The position numbers and the translations under genes are program-made. This document shows, piece after piece, positions 56,892 through 64,000 of a stretch of DNA of 64,000 nt (position 1 is its first letter; each line of letters starts with the position of its first letter). The stretch is from Streptomyces sp. NBC_01233. Its GTDB lineage: Bacteria > Actinomycetota > Actinomycetes > Streptomycetales > Streptomycetaceae. The DNA lies in contig NZ_CP108514.1 of NCBI RefSeq assembly GCF_035989305.1, positions 5,246,001-5,310,000 on the forward strand, written 5' to 3'. A model generated the notes under the pieces. It was not told the origin of the DNA. It was given only the letters and a program-made list of their open reading frames with translations, and searched no databases.

Positions 56892-59039
56892 TCACCACCC
56901 GCCCGGATCCCCCGCCCCCACCGCGAACACCGACCCGTCGGGCGCCCCCGCGAAGACCCGCCCACCGCCGACCACGGGCGCGGGCAGGGTGGAGGTGTAG
57001 CCCTGCTCACCACCCAGCCTGGGCTTCGTCTGCCCCAGGAGCCGGCCCGTGCCGCCGACGGCCAGCAGCCGCCCGTCCGAGGCCGTCAGATGGATCCGCC
57101 CGTCGTGGATCACCGGCCGCGAGCCCACGGCCACGCCCGTCTCCAGCCGCCATTCCTCACGCTCCGCCCCCACCGCGGCCAGGGCGCCCGACGTGCCGAA
57201 GGCGTACACCCGGCCCTCGGGGCCGACCGCGGCCTGGGCCTCCAGCAACGGTGACGACAGGGGGATCCGGTGTACGGATCGTGTCGCGAGGTCCACCCGC
57301 ACGACCGCCCTGGTCACAGCGCCGGACGCGGACCGCGTGTCACCCTCCAGCAGGTAGAGCCCGCCGGCCGCCGCGCCGACCGGTTCCAGCAGCGCCGGAC
57401 TCCGGACCTGCCAGCGCACCGCGCCGTTCGCGGCATCGACAGCGGAGACCTGGGTCGACTTGCCGTCGGTTCCCTGCGCGCAGAGGTACAGGCCGGCGCC
57501 CCCCGACGGGTCCGCTTCGGCGAGCCATGCGGAGCCGGCTCCGCCGATGCGGTGCTCCCAGCGTGTCCCGCCCGTGGCGGCGTCGAGCATGGTGGCCTCT
57601 CCGTCCGGGCTCGTGACGAGCAGCAGACTTCCCACGGGCACCACCCGCCCGCCCTCCGGAAGGGACCGCTTCCACCGCTGCGCACCGGCTGCCGCATCCA
57701 GGGCCCGAAGGACCTTTCCGTCGTCGTCCACTGCGAATACCAGTCCCGCGGCGTGCAGCGGAGCCGGGTTCGGTGTCATCCGCGAGGCGGGTGCCGCTCC
57801 CCGCACGGACCACATCACCGAGCCGTTGGCGGGGTCGAGCCGGGCGGCCGCCAGCCCCGGCCCCGAGCAGTAGAGGGCTCCGGCCGACCACGAGCAGGCC
57901 GGAACGGGATTGCCCCCGCCCCCTTCGCCCACGTGCACCGCCCACGGCGGCCCGGCCTTCGCCCCGGGGCCGGGCTCCGTGACCTCGGCGTGCGCGGTGG
58001 AGTGCGCTGTCGGGTCCGCGTCCGTCCCGTACGAGAGGTATCCGCCGAGCGCCCCGCCGGTCAGCAGCAACGCGCCGCAGACCGACAGGACCAGCCGTGA
58101 CCGCCGCCGCGGCGGGGTGGGAACGGGCTGCTCGGCGACGATCCGGTCCCGCCGGTGGGTGACCTCCTCCAGCCGGTTCGGTCCGCGCGGCCTGGGGATG
58201 AAGGCCCGGGTGTCCTCCGACGTCGGATAGGCCAGCGCACGCAGTTCACTGATCAGCGCATCAGGGGTCGGGCGTTCGGAGGGATCCTTCGCGAGGCAGG
58301 CCTCGACCACCGGTATCAGGGCCGTCGGCAGACCGGTCAGATCGGGGTCGTGGTGGACGACCTGATACGCCACCAGATAGGGACTGTCGGAGTCGAAGGG
58401 GCCGCGCCCGGTCGCTGCGTGCACGAGTACGGCGCCCATCGCGAACAGGTCGGCCGCAGGACCCACTTCCCTGGGCCGCTGGAACTGCTCGGGCGCCATG
58501 AAGGGCGGGGTCCCGATCAGCTTTCCGGTCTCGGTCCGCAGGTCACTGTCCGTCGGCCGCGAGATCCCGAAGTCGATGACCCGTACTCCGTCGGGCGCCA
58601 TCAGGACGTTGCTCGGCTTCAGATCCCGGTGCACCACACCGGCCCGGTGGATGTCCCGCAGCGCCTCCGCGAGTCCGGCGCCGAGCCGGGCCAGTTCGGT
58701 CGGATCGAGCACCCGCTCCCGCACCCGCTCGGCGAGTGTCGGTGCGTCGATGAACAACGTGGCCATCCAGGGCCGGTCGGCGTCCGGATCCGCGTCCACG
58801 ACGGGCGCGGTGAACGCCCCGCTCACACGGCGCGCCGCGGCGACTTCCTGCCGGAACCGGGCCCGGAACTCCGGATCCACCGCGTGCTCGGGATGCACGA
58901 TCTTGACGGCGAGTTTCAGCCCCGACGCGGAGGTGGCGAGGTGGACGACGCCCATACCGCCCGAACCCAGGACGGATTCCAGCCGGTACTGCCCGGCGTA
59001 CTCCGGAAAGCCCGCCCGATCCCTGTGCAGCGACTGCAC
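56892..59039 (-). CDS. Ser/Thr protein kinase with extracytoplasmic PQQ-repeat domain
   Basis: A 715-residue Hanks-type kinase. The kinase domain covers about residues 18-270 with the glycine loop VLGSGGMGVVHLA, AVKIVHPEH, HRDLKPSNVLM, DFGISRP and APEQF. A basic linker and one membrane helix (near 315-340) lead to an outer PQQ beta-propeller of repeats such as ALDAAAGAQRWKRSL, MLDAATGGTRWEHRI and AVDAANGAVRWQVRS. The propeller is the likely sensor. The partner substrate is unknown. An SH3-domain protein is divergent from it, separated by 105 nt. Confidence 0.93.
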   Translation of the reverse strand: MQSLHRDRAGFPEYAGQYRLESVLGSGGMGVVHLATSASGLKLAVKIVHPEHAVDPEFRARFRQEVAAARRVSGAFTAPVVDADPDADRPWMATLFIDAPTLAERVRERVLDPTELARLGAGLAEALRDIHRAGVVHRDLKPSNVLMAPDGVRVIDFGISRPTDSDLRTETGKLIGTPPFMAPEQFQRPREVGPAADLFAMGAVLVHAATGRGPFDSDSPYLVAYQVVHHDPDLTGLPTALIPVVEACLAKDPSERPTPDALISELRALAYPTSEDTRAFIPRPRGPNRLEEVTHRRDRIVAEQPVPTPPRRRSRLVLSVCGALLLTGGALGGYLSYGTDADPTAHSTAHAEVTEPGPGAKAGPPWAVHVGEGGGGNPVPACSWSAGALYCSGPGLAAARLDPANGSVMWSVRGAAPASRMTPNPAPLHAAGLVFAVDDDGKVLRALDAAAGAQRWKRSLPEGGRVVPVGSLLLVTSPDGEATMLDAATGGTRWEHRIGGAGSAWLAEADPSGGAGLYLCAQGTDGKSTQVSAVDAANGAVRWQVRSPALLEPVGAAAGGLYLLEGDTRSASGAVTRAVVRVDLATRSVHRIPLSSPLLEAQAAVGPEGRVYAFGTSGALAAVGAEREEWRLETGVAVGSRPVIHDGRIHLTASDGRLLAVGGTGRLLGQTKPRLGGEQGYTSTLPAPVVGGGRVFAGAPDGSVFAVGAGDPGGW

Positions 59040-59144
59040 CGCTGACCACCCCCGCCGGAGCCTAGTCGATGGGGCCTGGCTATCTCCAAGGTCCTGCTAC
59101 CCTGCGCGAGTTGCGCAGTGCAACGCTCAGGGGGGAGTTTTCGT

Positions 59145-59444
59145 ATGTCCGAAAAGAGCGAGCCCGGTCAGGCCCAGAGCCTCGCCGCGGAGTCCGGTTT
59201 CCTGACCTTTCCGGTTGCTCCCGGCTACCGGGTGAACGTCCGCAGCGGTCCGGGCACCAGCTACTCCATCGTCAAGGTCCTGCCGTACGACTCGTACGTC
59301 TCGATCCGCTGTCAGGGCCCCGGTACGACGGTCTCCGGTCCGTACGGCACGACGGACATCTGGGACTGCATCGGCAACGGCCAGTTCGTCTCGGACGCCT
59401 ACGTCAGGACGGGCACCGACGGCTACGTCGCCACGCGCTGCTGA
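59145..59444 (+). CDS. Small SH3-domain protein
   Basis: A 99-residue protein with a bacterial SH3 fold (YRVNVRSGPGTSYSIVKVLPYDSYVSIRCQ) and four cysteines late in the sequence that may form disulfides (IRCQGPG, WDCIGNG, VATRC). Bacterial SH3 domains bind cell-wall peptides. There is no signal peptide at the ATG 59145 start, which has GGGGGAG upstream. Export by another route or a cytoplasmic role is open. Confidence 0.82.
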   Translation: MSEKSEPGQAQSLAAESGFLTFPVAPGYRVNVRSGPGTSYSIVKVLPYDSYVSIRCQGPGTTVSGPYGTTDIWDCIGNGQFVSDAYVRTGTDGYVATRC

Positions 59445-59583
59445 CCCTTGCCGGCCTTTTCGCACGCCCGGTCTCGGCGGCTCGGCCGACCGCATCGGCA
59501 ACGGCCGGTGCGGCCGGCGCAGACCCCGTCTGACACGTGAGACACACCCGGCCCGGCCGGCCCGGCAAGGGATAATCGCTGCT

Positions 59584-60123
59584 GTGAGCGACGACCAGCG
59601 AGACCAGACCCCAGCCGAGTCGGCCGAGCCGGCCGCTCAGGCCCCGGGCCCCACCGGCCCCGAGCCCGAGCCGATCCCGTTCTTCGGCACCACCTGGGTG
59701 AACCACGACGGCGGCTACGCCCTGCGCCGCGTCGGCCTCGCCCTCGGCTCGCTGGTCACCGCCGTCGCCGCCGCCGTACTGCTGCGCCTCTCCTACGAGG
59801 GCCTGGAGATCGGCAACGTCGGCCCCTTCCTCAGCATCTCCGTCGTCGTCCTCTTCGCGATCGCCAGCTCCATCGCCTTCGCCAAGACCTGGGATTCCTT
59901 CAGCCGCCGCCCCGCCCCGTCCTCCGACGAGGCCGCCCTCAAGGGCCTCAAGGCGATCGGTTTCATCGGCTCCCTCATCGCGTACTTCCTGCGCTGCCTC
60001 GGCGAGGCCCCGGGCGAGAAGCTCCGCCGCGCCGAGTACGAGCGCGCCAAGGCAGACTTCGCCCGCCGCCGCAGCTCCCGTACGGGGAATCCGGCCGCCC
60101 GCCGCCCCAAGCGCAAGAAGTAG
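59584..60123 (+). CDS. Small integral membrane protein
   Basis: A 179-residue protein with an acidic Pro-rich head, two membrane helices (about residues 52-75 and 80-100), and a basic C-terminal tail (KADFARRRSSRTGNPAARRPKRKK). It starts at a GTG 8 nt after GATAAT, a -10-like hexamer, which suggests a leaderless or short-leader transcript. No known domain. Confidence 0.75.
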   Translation: MSDDQRDQTPAESAEPAAQAPGPTGPEPEPIPFFGTTWVNHDGGYALRRVGLALGSLVTAVAAAVLLRLSYEGLEIGNVGPFLSISVVVLFAIASSIAFAKTWDSFSRRPAPSSDEAALKGLKAIGFIGSLIAYFLRCLGEAPGEKLRRAEYERAKADFARRRSSRTGNPAARRPKRKK

Positions 60124-60199
60124 CCCGGGCCGCCTGCCCCCACCAAACTGCCCGGACGAGTGGCGTCCGGGCGATTGACGTCCGGCACGGCCGGAAGCA

Positions 60200-60221
60200 T
60201 TATTCATCGCATGATGAATAA
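60200..60221 (+). promoter_or_regulatory. 9-bp inverted repeat over the ABC gene start codon
   Basis: ttattcatc-gcat-gatgaataa is a perfect 9-bp inverted repeat, AT-rich in a GC-rich setting. It covers the ATG at 60211 and a possible -10 (TATTCAT). It is a strong operator candidate for the ABC-exporter operon. No regulator gene adjoins it. Confidence 0.6.
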
Positions 60222-61008
60222 CCAGTCCGGGGGAGCCCCGGCCGCGGTGCACGCCCACGGCCTGACCGTCCGCCGCGGCACCGGCCGCACCCCCCGCACC
60301 GTCATCGACTCCATCGCCTTCGACGTCCCCCGCGGCCGCATCACGGGCCTCCTCGGCCCCTCCGGCTGCGGAAAATCCACCCTCATGCGCGCCATCGTCG
60401 GCACCCAGGCCCACGTCACCGGCACCCTCGACGTCCTCGGCCGCCCCGCCGGCCACCCCGAGCTCCGCTCCCGCATCGGCTACGTCACCCAGGCGCCCAG
60501 CGTCTACGACGACCTCACCGTCCGGCAGAACCTCGACTACTTCGCCGCCGTCCTCGACCCCGGCCGCTCCGCCGCGGACCGCCGCGCCGAAGCCGTACGC
60601 CGTGCCATCGCCGACGTCGACCTCACCACCCACGCCGACGCCCTCGCCGGCAACCTCTCCGGCGGCCAGCGCAGCCGCGTCTCCCTCGCCGTCGCCCTGC
60701 TCGGCACCCCCGAGCTGCTCGTCCTCGACGAACCCACCGTCGGCCTCGACCCCGTCCTGCGCCGCGACCTGTGGAACCTCTTCCACGACATCGCCGCCAC
60801 CCGCGGCGCGACGATCCTCGTCTCCTCCCACGTCATGGACGAAGCCGAGCGCTGCCACGACCTCCTCCTCATGCGCGAAGGCCGCATCCTCGCCCAGGAC
60901 ACCCCCGACGCCCTGCGCACCCGTACCCGCTCCGCCACCGTCGAGGAGGGCTTCCTGCGCCTCGTCGACGAGGCCAACACCCTCGCCGCCCAGGAGACGA
61001 CCCCGTGA
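60211..61008 (+). CDS. ABC transporter ATP-binding protein (ABC-2 exporter)
   Basis: A 265-residue ATPase with Walker A GPSGCGKST, Q-loop VTQAPSVYDD, signature LSGGQRSRVSLAVALL, Walker B ELLVLDEPTVG and the H-loop SSHVMDEAE. It pairs with the permease gene through a GTGA overlap and most likely drives export of a drug, lipid or peptide. Starts at ATG 60211 or 60214. Confidence 0.95.
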   Translation: MMNNQSGGAPAAVHAHGLTVRRGTGRTPRTVIDSIAFDVPRGRITGLLGPSGCGKSTLMRAIVGTQAHVTGTLDVLGRPAGHPELRSRIGYVTQAPSVYDDLTVRQNLDYFAAVLDPGRSAADRRAEAVRRAIADVDLTTHADALAGNLSGGQRSRVSLAVALLGTPELLVLDEPTVGLDPVLRRDLWNLFHDIAATRGATILVSSHVMDEAERCHDLLLMREGRILAQDTPDALRTRTRSATVEEGFLRLVDEANTLAAQETTP

Positions 61009-61742
61009 ACAGTGCCCGCACCGCCGCCACCGCCGCCCGCGTCCTGCGCCAGCTCCGCCACGACCCGCGCTCCATCGCGCTGATGCTCCTGGTCCCCGTC
61101 CTGATGCTCACCCTGCTGCGCTTCGTCTTCGACGGCAGCCCCCGCACCTTCGACGGCATCGGCGCGTCACTCCTCGGGATCTTCCCCCTCATCACCATGT
61201 TCCTGGTGACCTCCATCGCCACCCTGCGCGAACGCACCTCCGGCACCCTCGAACGCCTCCTCGCCATGCCGCTGGGCAAGGGCGACCTCATCGCCGGCTA
61301 CGCCCTCGCCTTCGGCGCCGTCGCCGTCCTCCAGTCCCTCCTCGCCACCGGCCTGGCCCTCTGGGTCCTCGGCCTCGACGCCGTCGGCTCCCCCTGGCTG
61401 CTCCTGCTCGTCGCCCTCCTCGACGCCCTCCTCGGCACGGCCCTCGGCCTCTTCGTCTCCGCCTTCGCCGCCTCCGAGTTCCAGGCCGTCCAGTTCATGC
61501 CGGCGGTGATCTTCCCCCAGTTGCTCCTCTGCGGCCTGTTCGCGGCCCGCGACACCATGCACCCGGTGCTCGAAGGCCTCTCCGACGTCCTGCCCATGTC
61601 CTACGCCGTCGACGGCATGACTCAGGTCCTCACCCACACCGACATGACCGCCGACTTCGTCCGCGACACCGTGATCGTCGCCGCCTGCGCCCTGCTCGTA
61701 CTCGCCCTCGGCGCGGCCACCCTCCGCCGCCGCACGCCCTGA
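61005..61742 (+). CDS. ABC-2 type transporter permease
   Basis: A 245-residue permease with six hydrophobic segments and the ABC-2 signature region (ERTSGTLERLLAMPLGKGDLIAGYALAFG; MPMSYAVDGM-like LPMSYAVDGMTQVL). It is coupled to the ATPase by a 4-nt overlap at GTG 61005. The substrate is unknown. The operator-like palindrome before the operon suggests ligand-controlled expression. Confidence 0.93.
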   Translation: MNSARTAATAARVLRQLRHDPRSIALMLLVPVLMLTLLRFVFDGSPRTFDGIGASLLGIFPLITMFLVTSIATLRERTSGTLERLLAMPLGKGDLIAGYALAFGAVAVLQSLLATGLALWVLGLDAVGSPWLLLLVALLDALLGTALGLFVSAFAASEFQAVQFMPAVIFPQLLLCGLFAARDTMHPVLEGLSDVLPMSYAVDGMTQVLTHTDMTADFVRDTVIVAACALLVLALGAATLRRRTP

Positions 61743-61842
61743 CCGCACTCCGGACGGTGCCTCCCCCTTCTCCGCCCGGGTGCAAGGATGAGGACGTATA
61801 CGTAGCTCACGCGCAAGAACCGTTCGGCGAGGTGAATCGGGC

Positions 61843-62652
61843 ATGACCCAGACAGTCGCAGTCCTCGGTACCGGCAAGATCGGCGAGGCCCTGCTCAGCG
61901 GAATGATCCGCGGCGGCTGGCCCGCCTCGAAACTCCTCGTCACGGCCCGCCGCGCCGACCGGGCCGAGGAGCTCCGCACCCGCTACGGGGTCGAGGCCGT
62001 CTCCAACGCCGAAGCCGCCAAGCGCGCAGACACCCTCATCCTCACCGTCAAGCCCCAGGACATGGCCAAGCTCCTCGACGAGCTCGCCCCGCACGTCCCC
62101 GTCGACCGCCTGGTCATCAGCGGGGCCGCCGGCATCCCCACCTCCTTCTTCGAGGAACGGCTCAGCCCCGGCACCCCCGTCGTCCGCGTCATGACGAACA
62201 CCCCCGCCCTCGTCGACGAGGCCATGTCCGTCATCTCCGCCGGCAGCCATGCCACCGCCGAGCACCTCGCCCACACCGAAGAGATCTTCGGCGGCGTCGG
62301 CAAGACCCTGCGGGTCCCCGAGTCCCAGCAGGACGCGGCCACCGCCCTCTCCGGCTCCGGCCCCGCGTACTTCTACTTCCTCGTCGAGGCCATGACCGAC
62401 GCCGGCATCCTCCTCGGCCTGCCCCGCGCCCAGGCCCACGACCTGATCGTCCAGGCCGCCATCGGCGCCGCCGTGATGCTCCGCGACAGCGGCGAGCACC
62501 CGGTCAAGCTCCGCGAGGCCGTCACCTCCCCGGCCGGTACGACGATCAACGCCATCGTGGAGCTGGAGAGGCACGGCGTACGCGCCGCCCTCATCGCCGC
62601 CCTCGAAGCGGCCCGCGACCGCAGCCGCGAGCTCGCCTCCGGCAACAGCTGA
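61843..62652 (+). CDS. proC: Pyrroline-5-carboxylate reductase
   Basis: A 269-residue enzyme for the last step of proline synthesis. The NAD(P)-binding motif VAVLGTGKIGEALLSGM is at the N-terminus, followed by LTVKPQDM, RVMTNTPALV, LSGSGPAYFY and the conserved VTSPAGTTINAI. GAGG lies about 9 nt before the ATG. Monocistronic, with a terminator before the convergent trpS. Confidence 0.97.
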   Translation: MTQTVAVLGTGKIGEALLSGMIRGGWPASKLLVTARRADRAEELRTRYGVEAVSNAEAAKRADTLILTVKPQDMAKLLDELAPHVPVDRLVISGAAGIPTSFFEERLSPGTPVVRVMTNTPALVDEAMSVISAGSHATAEHLAHTEEIFGGVGKTLRVPESQQDAATALSGSGPAYFYFLVEAMTDAGILLGLPRAQAHDLIVQAAIGAAVMLRDSGEHPVKLREAVTSPAGTTINAIVELERHGVRAALIAALEAARDRSRELASGNS

Positions 62653-62662
62653 ACCAGGGGCG

Positions 62663-62690
62663 GGCGGGCCCCGTCACACCCGGGCCCGCC
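62663..62690. terminator. Hairpin between convergent proC and trpS
   Basis: A 9-bp stem (ggcgggccc / gggcccgcc) with a 10-nt loop, just after the proC stop. Confidence 0.6.
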
Positions 62691-62705
62691 TCCCCGCTCT
62701 CCCGG

Positions 62706-63704
62706 CTACGGCGCGAGCAGGCCGATGGCCTCGTACGCCCGGTCCACCACGGGCCGCGCCAGCCCCCGGGCCCGACCCGCGCCCTGCCGCAGCACCTTCT
62801 CCACCTCCGCCGGATCGCCGGCCAGCTCCGCATGCCGCTCCTGCACCGGCCGCAACAGCTCGACCACCGCGTCGGCGACGTCCCGCTTCAGTGCCCCGTA
62901 CCCGCTGTACCCGTCGGCGAGCCCGACCGGATCACCCCCGGTACACGCCGCCAGGATGTCCAGCAGGTTCGCGACCCCCGGCCGCGCCTCCCGGTCGTAG
63001 ACGACCGCACCGTCCCCGCTGTCGGTGACCGCCCGCATCACCTTCTTGCGCACGACCCCGGGCTCGTCGAGCAAGTAGACGATCCCCGCCCCGTTCTCAT
63101 GGGACTTCCCCATCTTCGAGGTCGGCTCCTGCAGGTCCATGACCCGCGCGGCCACCGCCGGATGCGTCGCCTTCGGCACGGTGAAGGTGTGCCCGTAGCG
63201 CTGGTTGAAGCGCACCGCCAGGTCGCGCGTCAGCTCCACGTGCTGCCGCTGGTCCTCCCCGACCGGCACCTCCTGGGTCCCGTACGCCAGGATGTCGGCG
63301 GCCATCAGCACGGGATAGGTGAGCAGCGACAGCCGTACGCCCTCCCCGGAGGCCTGAGCCTTCGCCGCCTTCTCCTTGTACTGGATCATCCGGCGCAGCT
63401 CCCCGTCGGTGGCGGTGCACTCCAGCAGGTAGGCCAGCCGCGTGTGCTCGTCGACGTGGCTCTGCATGAAGAGCGTGCACCGCTGCGGATCCAGCCCGGC
63501 GGCGAGCAGCAGCGTCGCCGCCTGCCGGCTGAGCCGCCGTACGCGCGCCGGCTCGTGCTCGACGGTCAGCGCGTGGAGATCGACGACGCAGAACAGCGCC
63601 TCGTCCGGCTCCTGGTCGGCGGCGACCCACTGCCGTACGGCCCCCAGGTGGTTCCCCAGCGTCAGATGCCCGGTCGGCTTGACCCCACTGAAGATCCTCG
63701 TCAT
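62706..63704 (-). CDS. trpS: Tryptophanyl-tRNA synthetase (attenuator-controlled)
   Basis: A 332-residue class I synthetase that charges tRNA-Trp. The HIGH-like motif is in LTLGNHLGAV, and the KMSKS motif is KMGKSHENG (in TSKMGKS). Other features are VDLHALT, MQSHVDEHTR and MAADILAYGTQEVPVGEDQ. It lies next to proC as does S. coelicolor SCO3334 (trpRS1), the auxiliary, indolmycin-resistant TrpRS, so this is probably its orthologue. ATG 63704 follows GGGAGAGCAGGA. Transcription is controlled by the leader at 63785-63891. A second trpS is expected elsewhere in the genome. Confidence 0.95.
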   Translation of the reverse strand: MTRIFSGVKPTGHLTLGNHLGAVRQWVAADQEPDEALFCVVDLHALTVEHEPARVRRLSRQAATLLLAAGLDPQRCTLFMQSHVDEHTRLAYLLECTATDGELRRMIQYKEKAAKAQASGEGVRLSLLTYPVLMAADILAYGTQEVPVGEDQRQHVELTRDLAVRFNQRYGHTFTVPKATHPAVAARVMDLQEPTSKMGKSHENGAGIVYLLDEPGVVRKKVMRAVTDSGDGAVVYDREARPGVANLLDILAACTGGDPVGLADGYSGYGALKRDVADAVVELLRPVQERHAELAGDPAEVEKVLRQGAGRARGLARPVVDRAYEAIGLLAP

Positions 63705-63784
63705 GTCCTGCTCTCCCTGTGTGTGAGTGGTGTCGGGGCCATCGCGTGGGGCGACCGAGCCACTCCCGGGAGGGAGAAACAGAA

Positions 63785-63807
63785 ACGGCCGCCGTAGCGG
63801 CGGCCGT
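63785..63807 (-). terminator. Attenuator terminator hairpin (segments 3:4) of trpS
   Basis: A 10-bp perfect GC stem (63798-63807 with 63785-63794) and 3-nt loop, followed on the transcript by TTCTGTTTC. It ends the leader transcript when it forms. Confidence 0.9.
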
Positions 63808-63835
63808 GAGCGCATGCGTGCTCGCTTGGAAGGTC

Positions 63836-63853
63836 GGCCGCCGTCAGGCGGCC
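63836..63853 (-). promoter_or_regulatory. Anti-antiterminator hairpin (segments 1:2)
   Basis: Stem ggccgcc (63847-63853) with ggcggcc (63836-63842), 4-nt loop. The first arm begins at the last base of the second Trp codon, so a ribosome stalled on Trp codons blocks it. Segment 2 can instead pair with segment 3 (9 bp) and so prevent the terminator. Confidence 0.88.
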
Positions 63854-63891
63854 CACCAGCGAAGGCTGAGCGTGAGCGCATGCGTAGTCAT
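63844..63891 (-). CDS. trpS leader peptide with tandem Trp codons
   Basis: A 15-residue frame, MTTHALTLSLRWWAA, from ATG 63891 to TGA 63844. Residues 12 and 13 are adjacent Trp (TGGTGG, 63853-63858), and the stop lies in the loop of the 1:2 hairpin. This is the layout of ribosome-mediated attenuation. The ATG is 6 nt after a TACGCT hexamer (63898-63903), so the leader may be translated from a leaderless transcript. Confidence 0.9.
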   Translation of the reverse strand: MTTHALTLSLRWWAA

Positions 63892-63897
63892 GGGCCC

Positions 63898-63903
63898 AGC
63901 GTA
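63898..63903 (-). promoter_or_regulatory. Candidate -10 element of the trpS leader
   Basis: TACGCT on the reverse strand, 6 nt before the leader ATG. No convincing -35 hexamer is seen at 17-18 nt further upstream. Confidence 0.35.
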
Positions 63904-63964
63904 GACGGACGGGGGCGAGCGCGGCGTGGGTTTCGAGGACGTCCGCGCGCCGGTCAGCCGGGGG

Positions 63965-63993
63965 TTGACACAGGTGTGCCCGATCCGTAAGGT
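63965..63993 (+). promoter_or_regulatory. Strong forward promoter at the window edge
   Basis: TTGACA (63965-63970), a 17-nt spacer and TAAGGT (63988-63993): a near-consensus housekeeping sigma promoter, divergent from trpS. The gene it serves lies beyond the window. Confidence 0.7.
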
Positions 63994-64000
63994 TCTTCGA

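Noticed and set aside
54971..57013. A reverse open frame of 680 codons opposite ilvD
   Set aside because: Low-complexity Val/Gly/Arg composition and full overlap with ilvD show it is a shadow.

Overview
The window is high-GC actinobacterial chromosome with Streptomyces character: nearly every real gene has G or C in the third codon position, GTG starts and 4-base GTGA/ATGA overlaps are common, and Lsr2, ClpC, DisA, SigE/CseABC and repeated DUF397 genes are present. The order trpS, proC, ilvD, radA, disA, mutY, sigE-cseABC, clpC, the SCO3374-family gene, lsr2, coaX, nadC, nadB, panC matches what I remember of the S. coelicolor core around SCO3334 to SCO3392. I recalled this and did not search for it.

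Layout. 1-7500: end of an upstream gene, a zinc-ribbon protein, arylamine N-acetyltransferase, a nucleoside hydrolase, an orphan NuoD-like protein, two PH-domain membrane proteins and a NarL-type two-component system. 7595-8716: a MidA-like methyltransferase gene with an in-frame 15-nt tandem repeat. 8743-16857: a poly-gamma-glutamate (PGA)-type locus. One strand carries capA, a membrane protein with two sensor-HAMP units, pgsB with a long repetitive tail, pgsC and an NlpC/P60 hydrolase. A PGA-hydrolase-like membrane protein is divergent from capA. 16919-22894: secreted M28 aminopeptidase, DUF5937 regulator, a decayed HEPN/ATPase locus, and a DUF397/XRE/ATPase module. 22947-28388: coupled DUF2520-panC-nadB-nadC-coaX operon for NAD and CoA precursors. 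28500-33165: aldolase, DUF397, small proteins, BlaI-type regulator, GNAT, Lsr2 and an SCO3374-family protein. 33628-38780: ClpC, an LRR-like pseudogene, a secreted M23 peptidase behind a structured leader, and a LamG protein. 38840-42139: sigE-cseA-cseB-cseC envelope-stress operon. 42461-51773: MutY, PAP2, a membrane protein, DisA, RadA, a sigma-like/anti-sigma-like/BACON fusion, a Cys-rich protein and Ppx. 51803-64000: secreted EEP phosphatase, sugar isomerase with TetR, IlvD, a Ser/Thr kinase with a PQQ-repeat sensor, SH3 protein, ABC exporter, ProC, and TrpRS behind a Trp attenuator.

How the genes connect. Much of the window concerns the cell envelope: SigE/CseABC senses wall stress, the M23 and NlpC/P60 enzymes are predicted wall or polymer hydrolases, and DisA makes c-di-AMP. 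The PGA-type locus looks like a complete synthesis, export and trimming unit with unusual parts, and is the best candidate for an under-described system. The clearest regulatory element is the ribosome-mediated attenuator of trpS: a 15-codon leader with tandem Trp codons and four mutually complementary GC segments.
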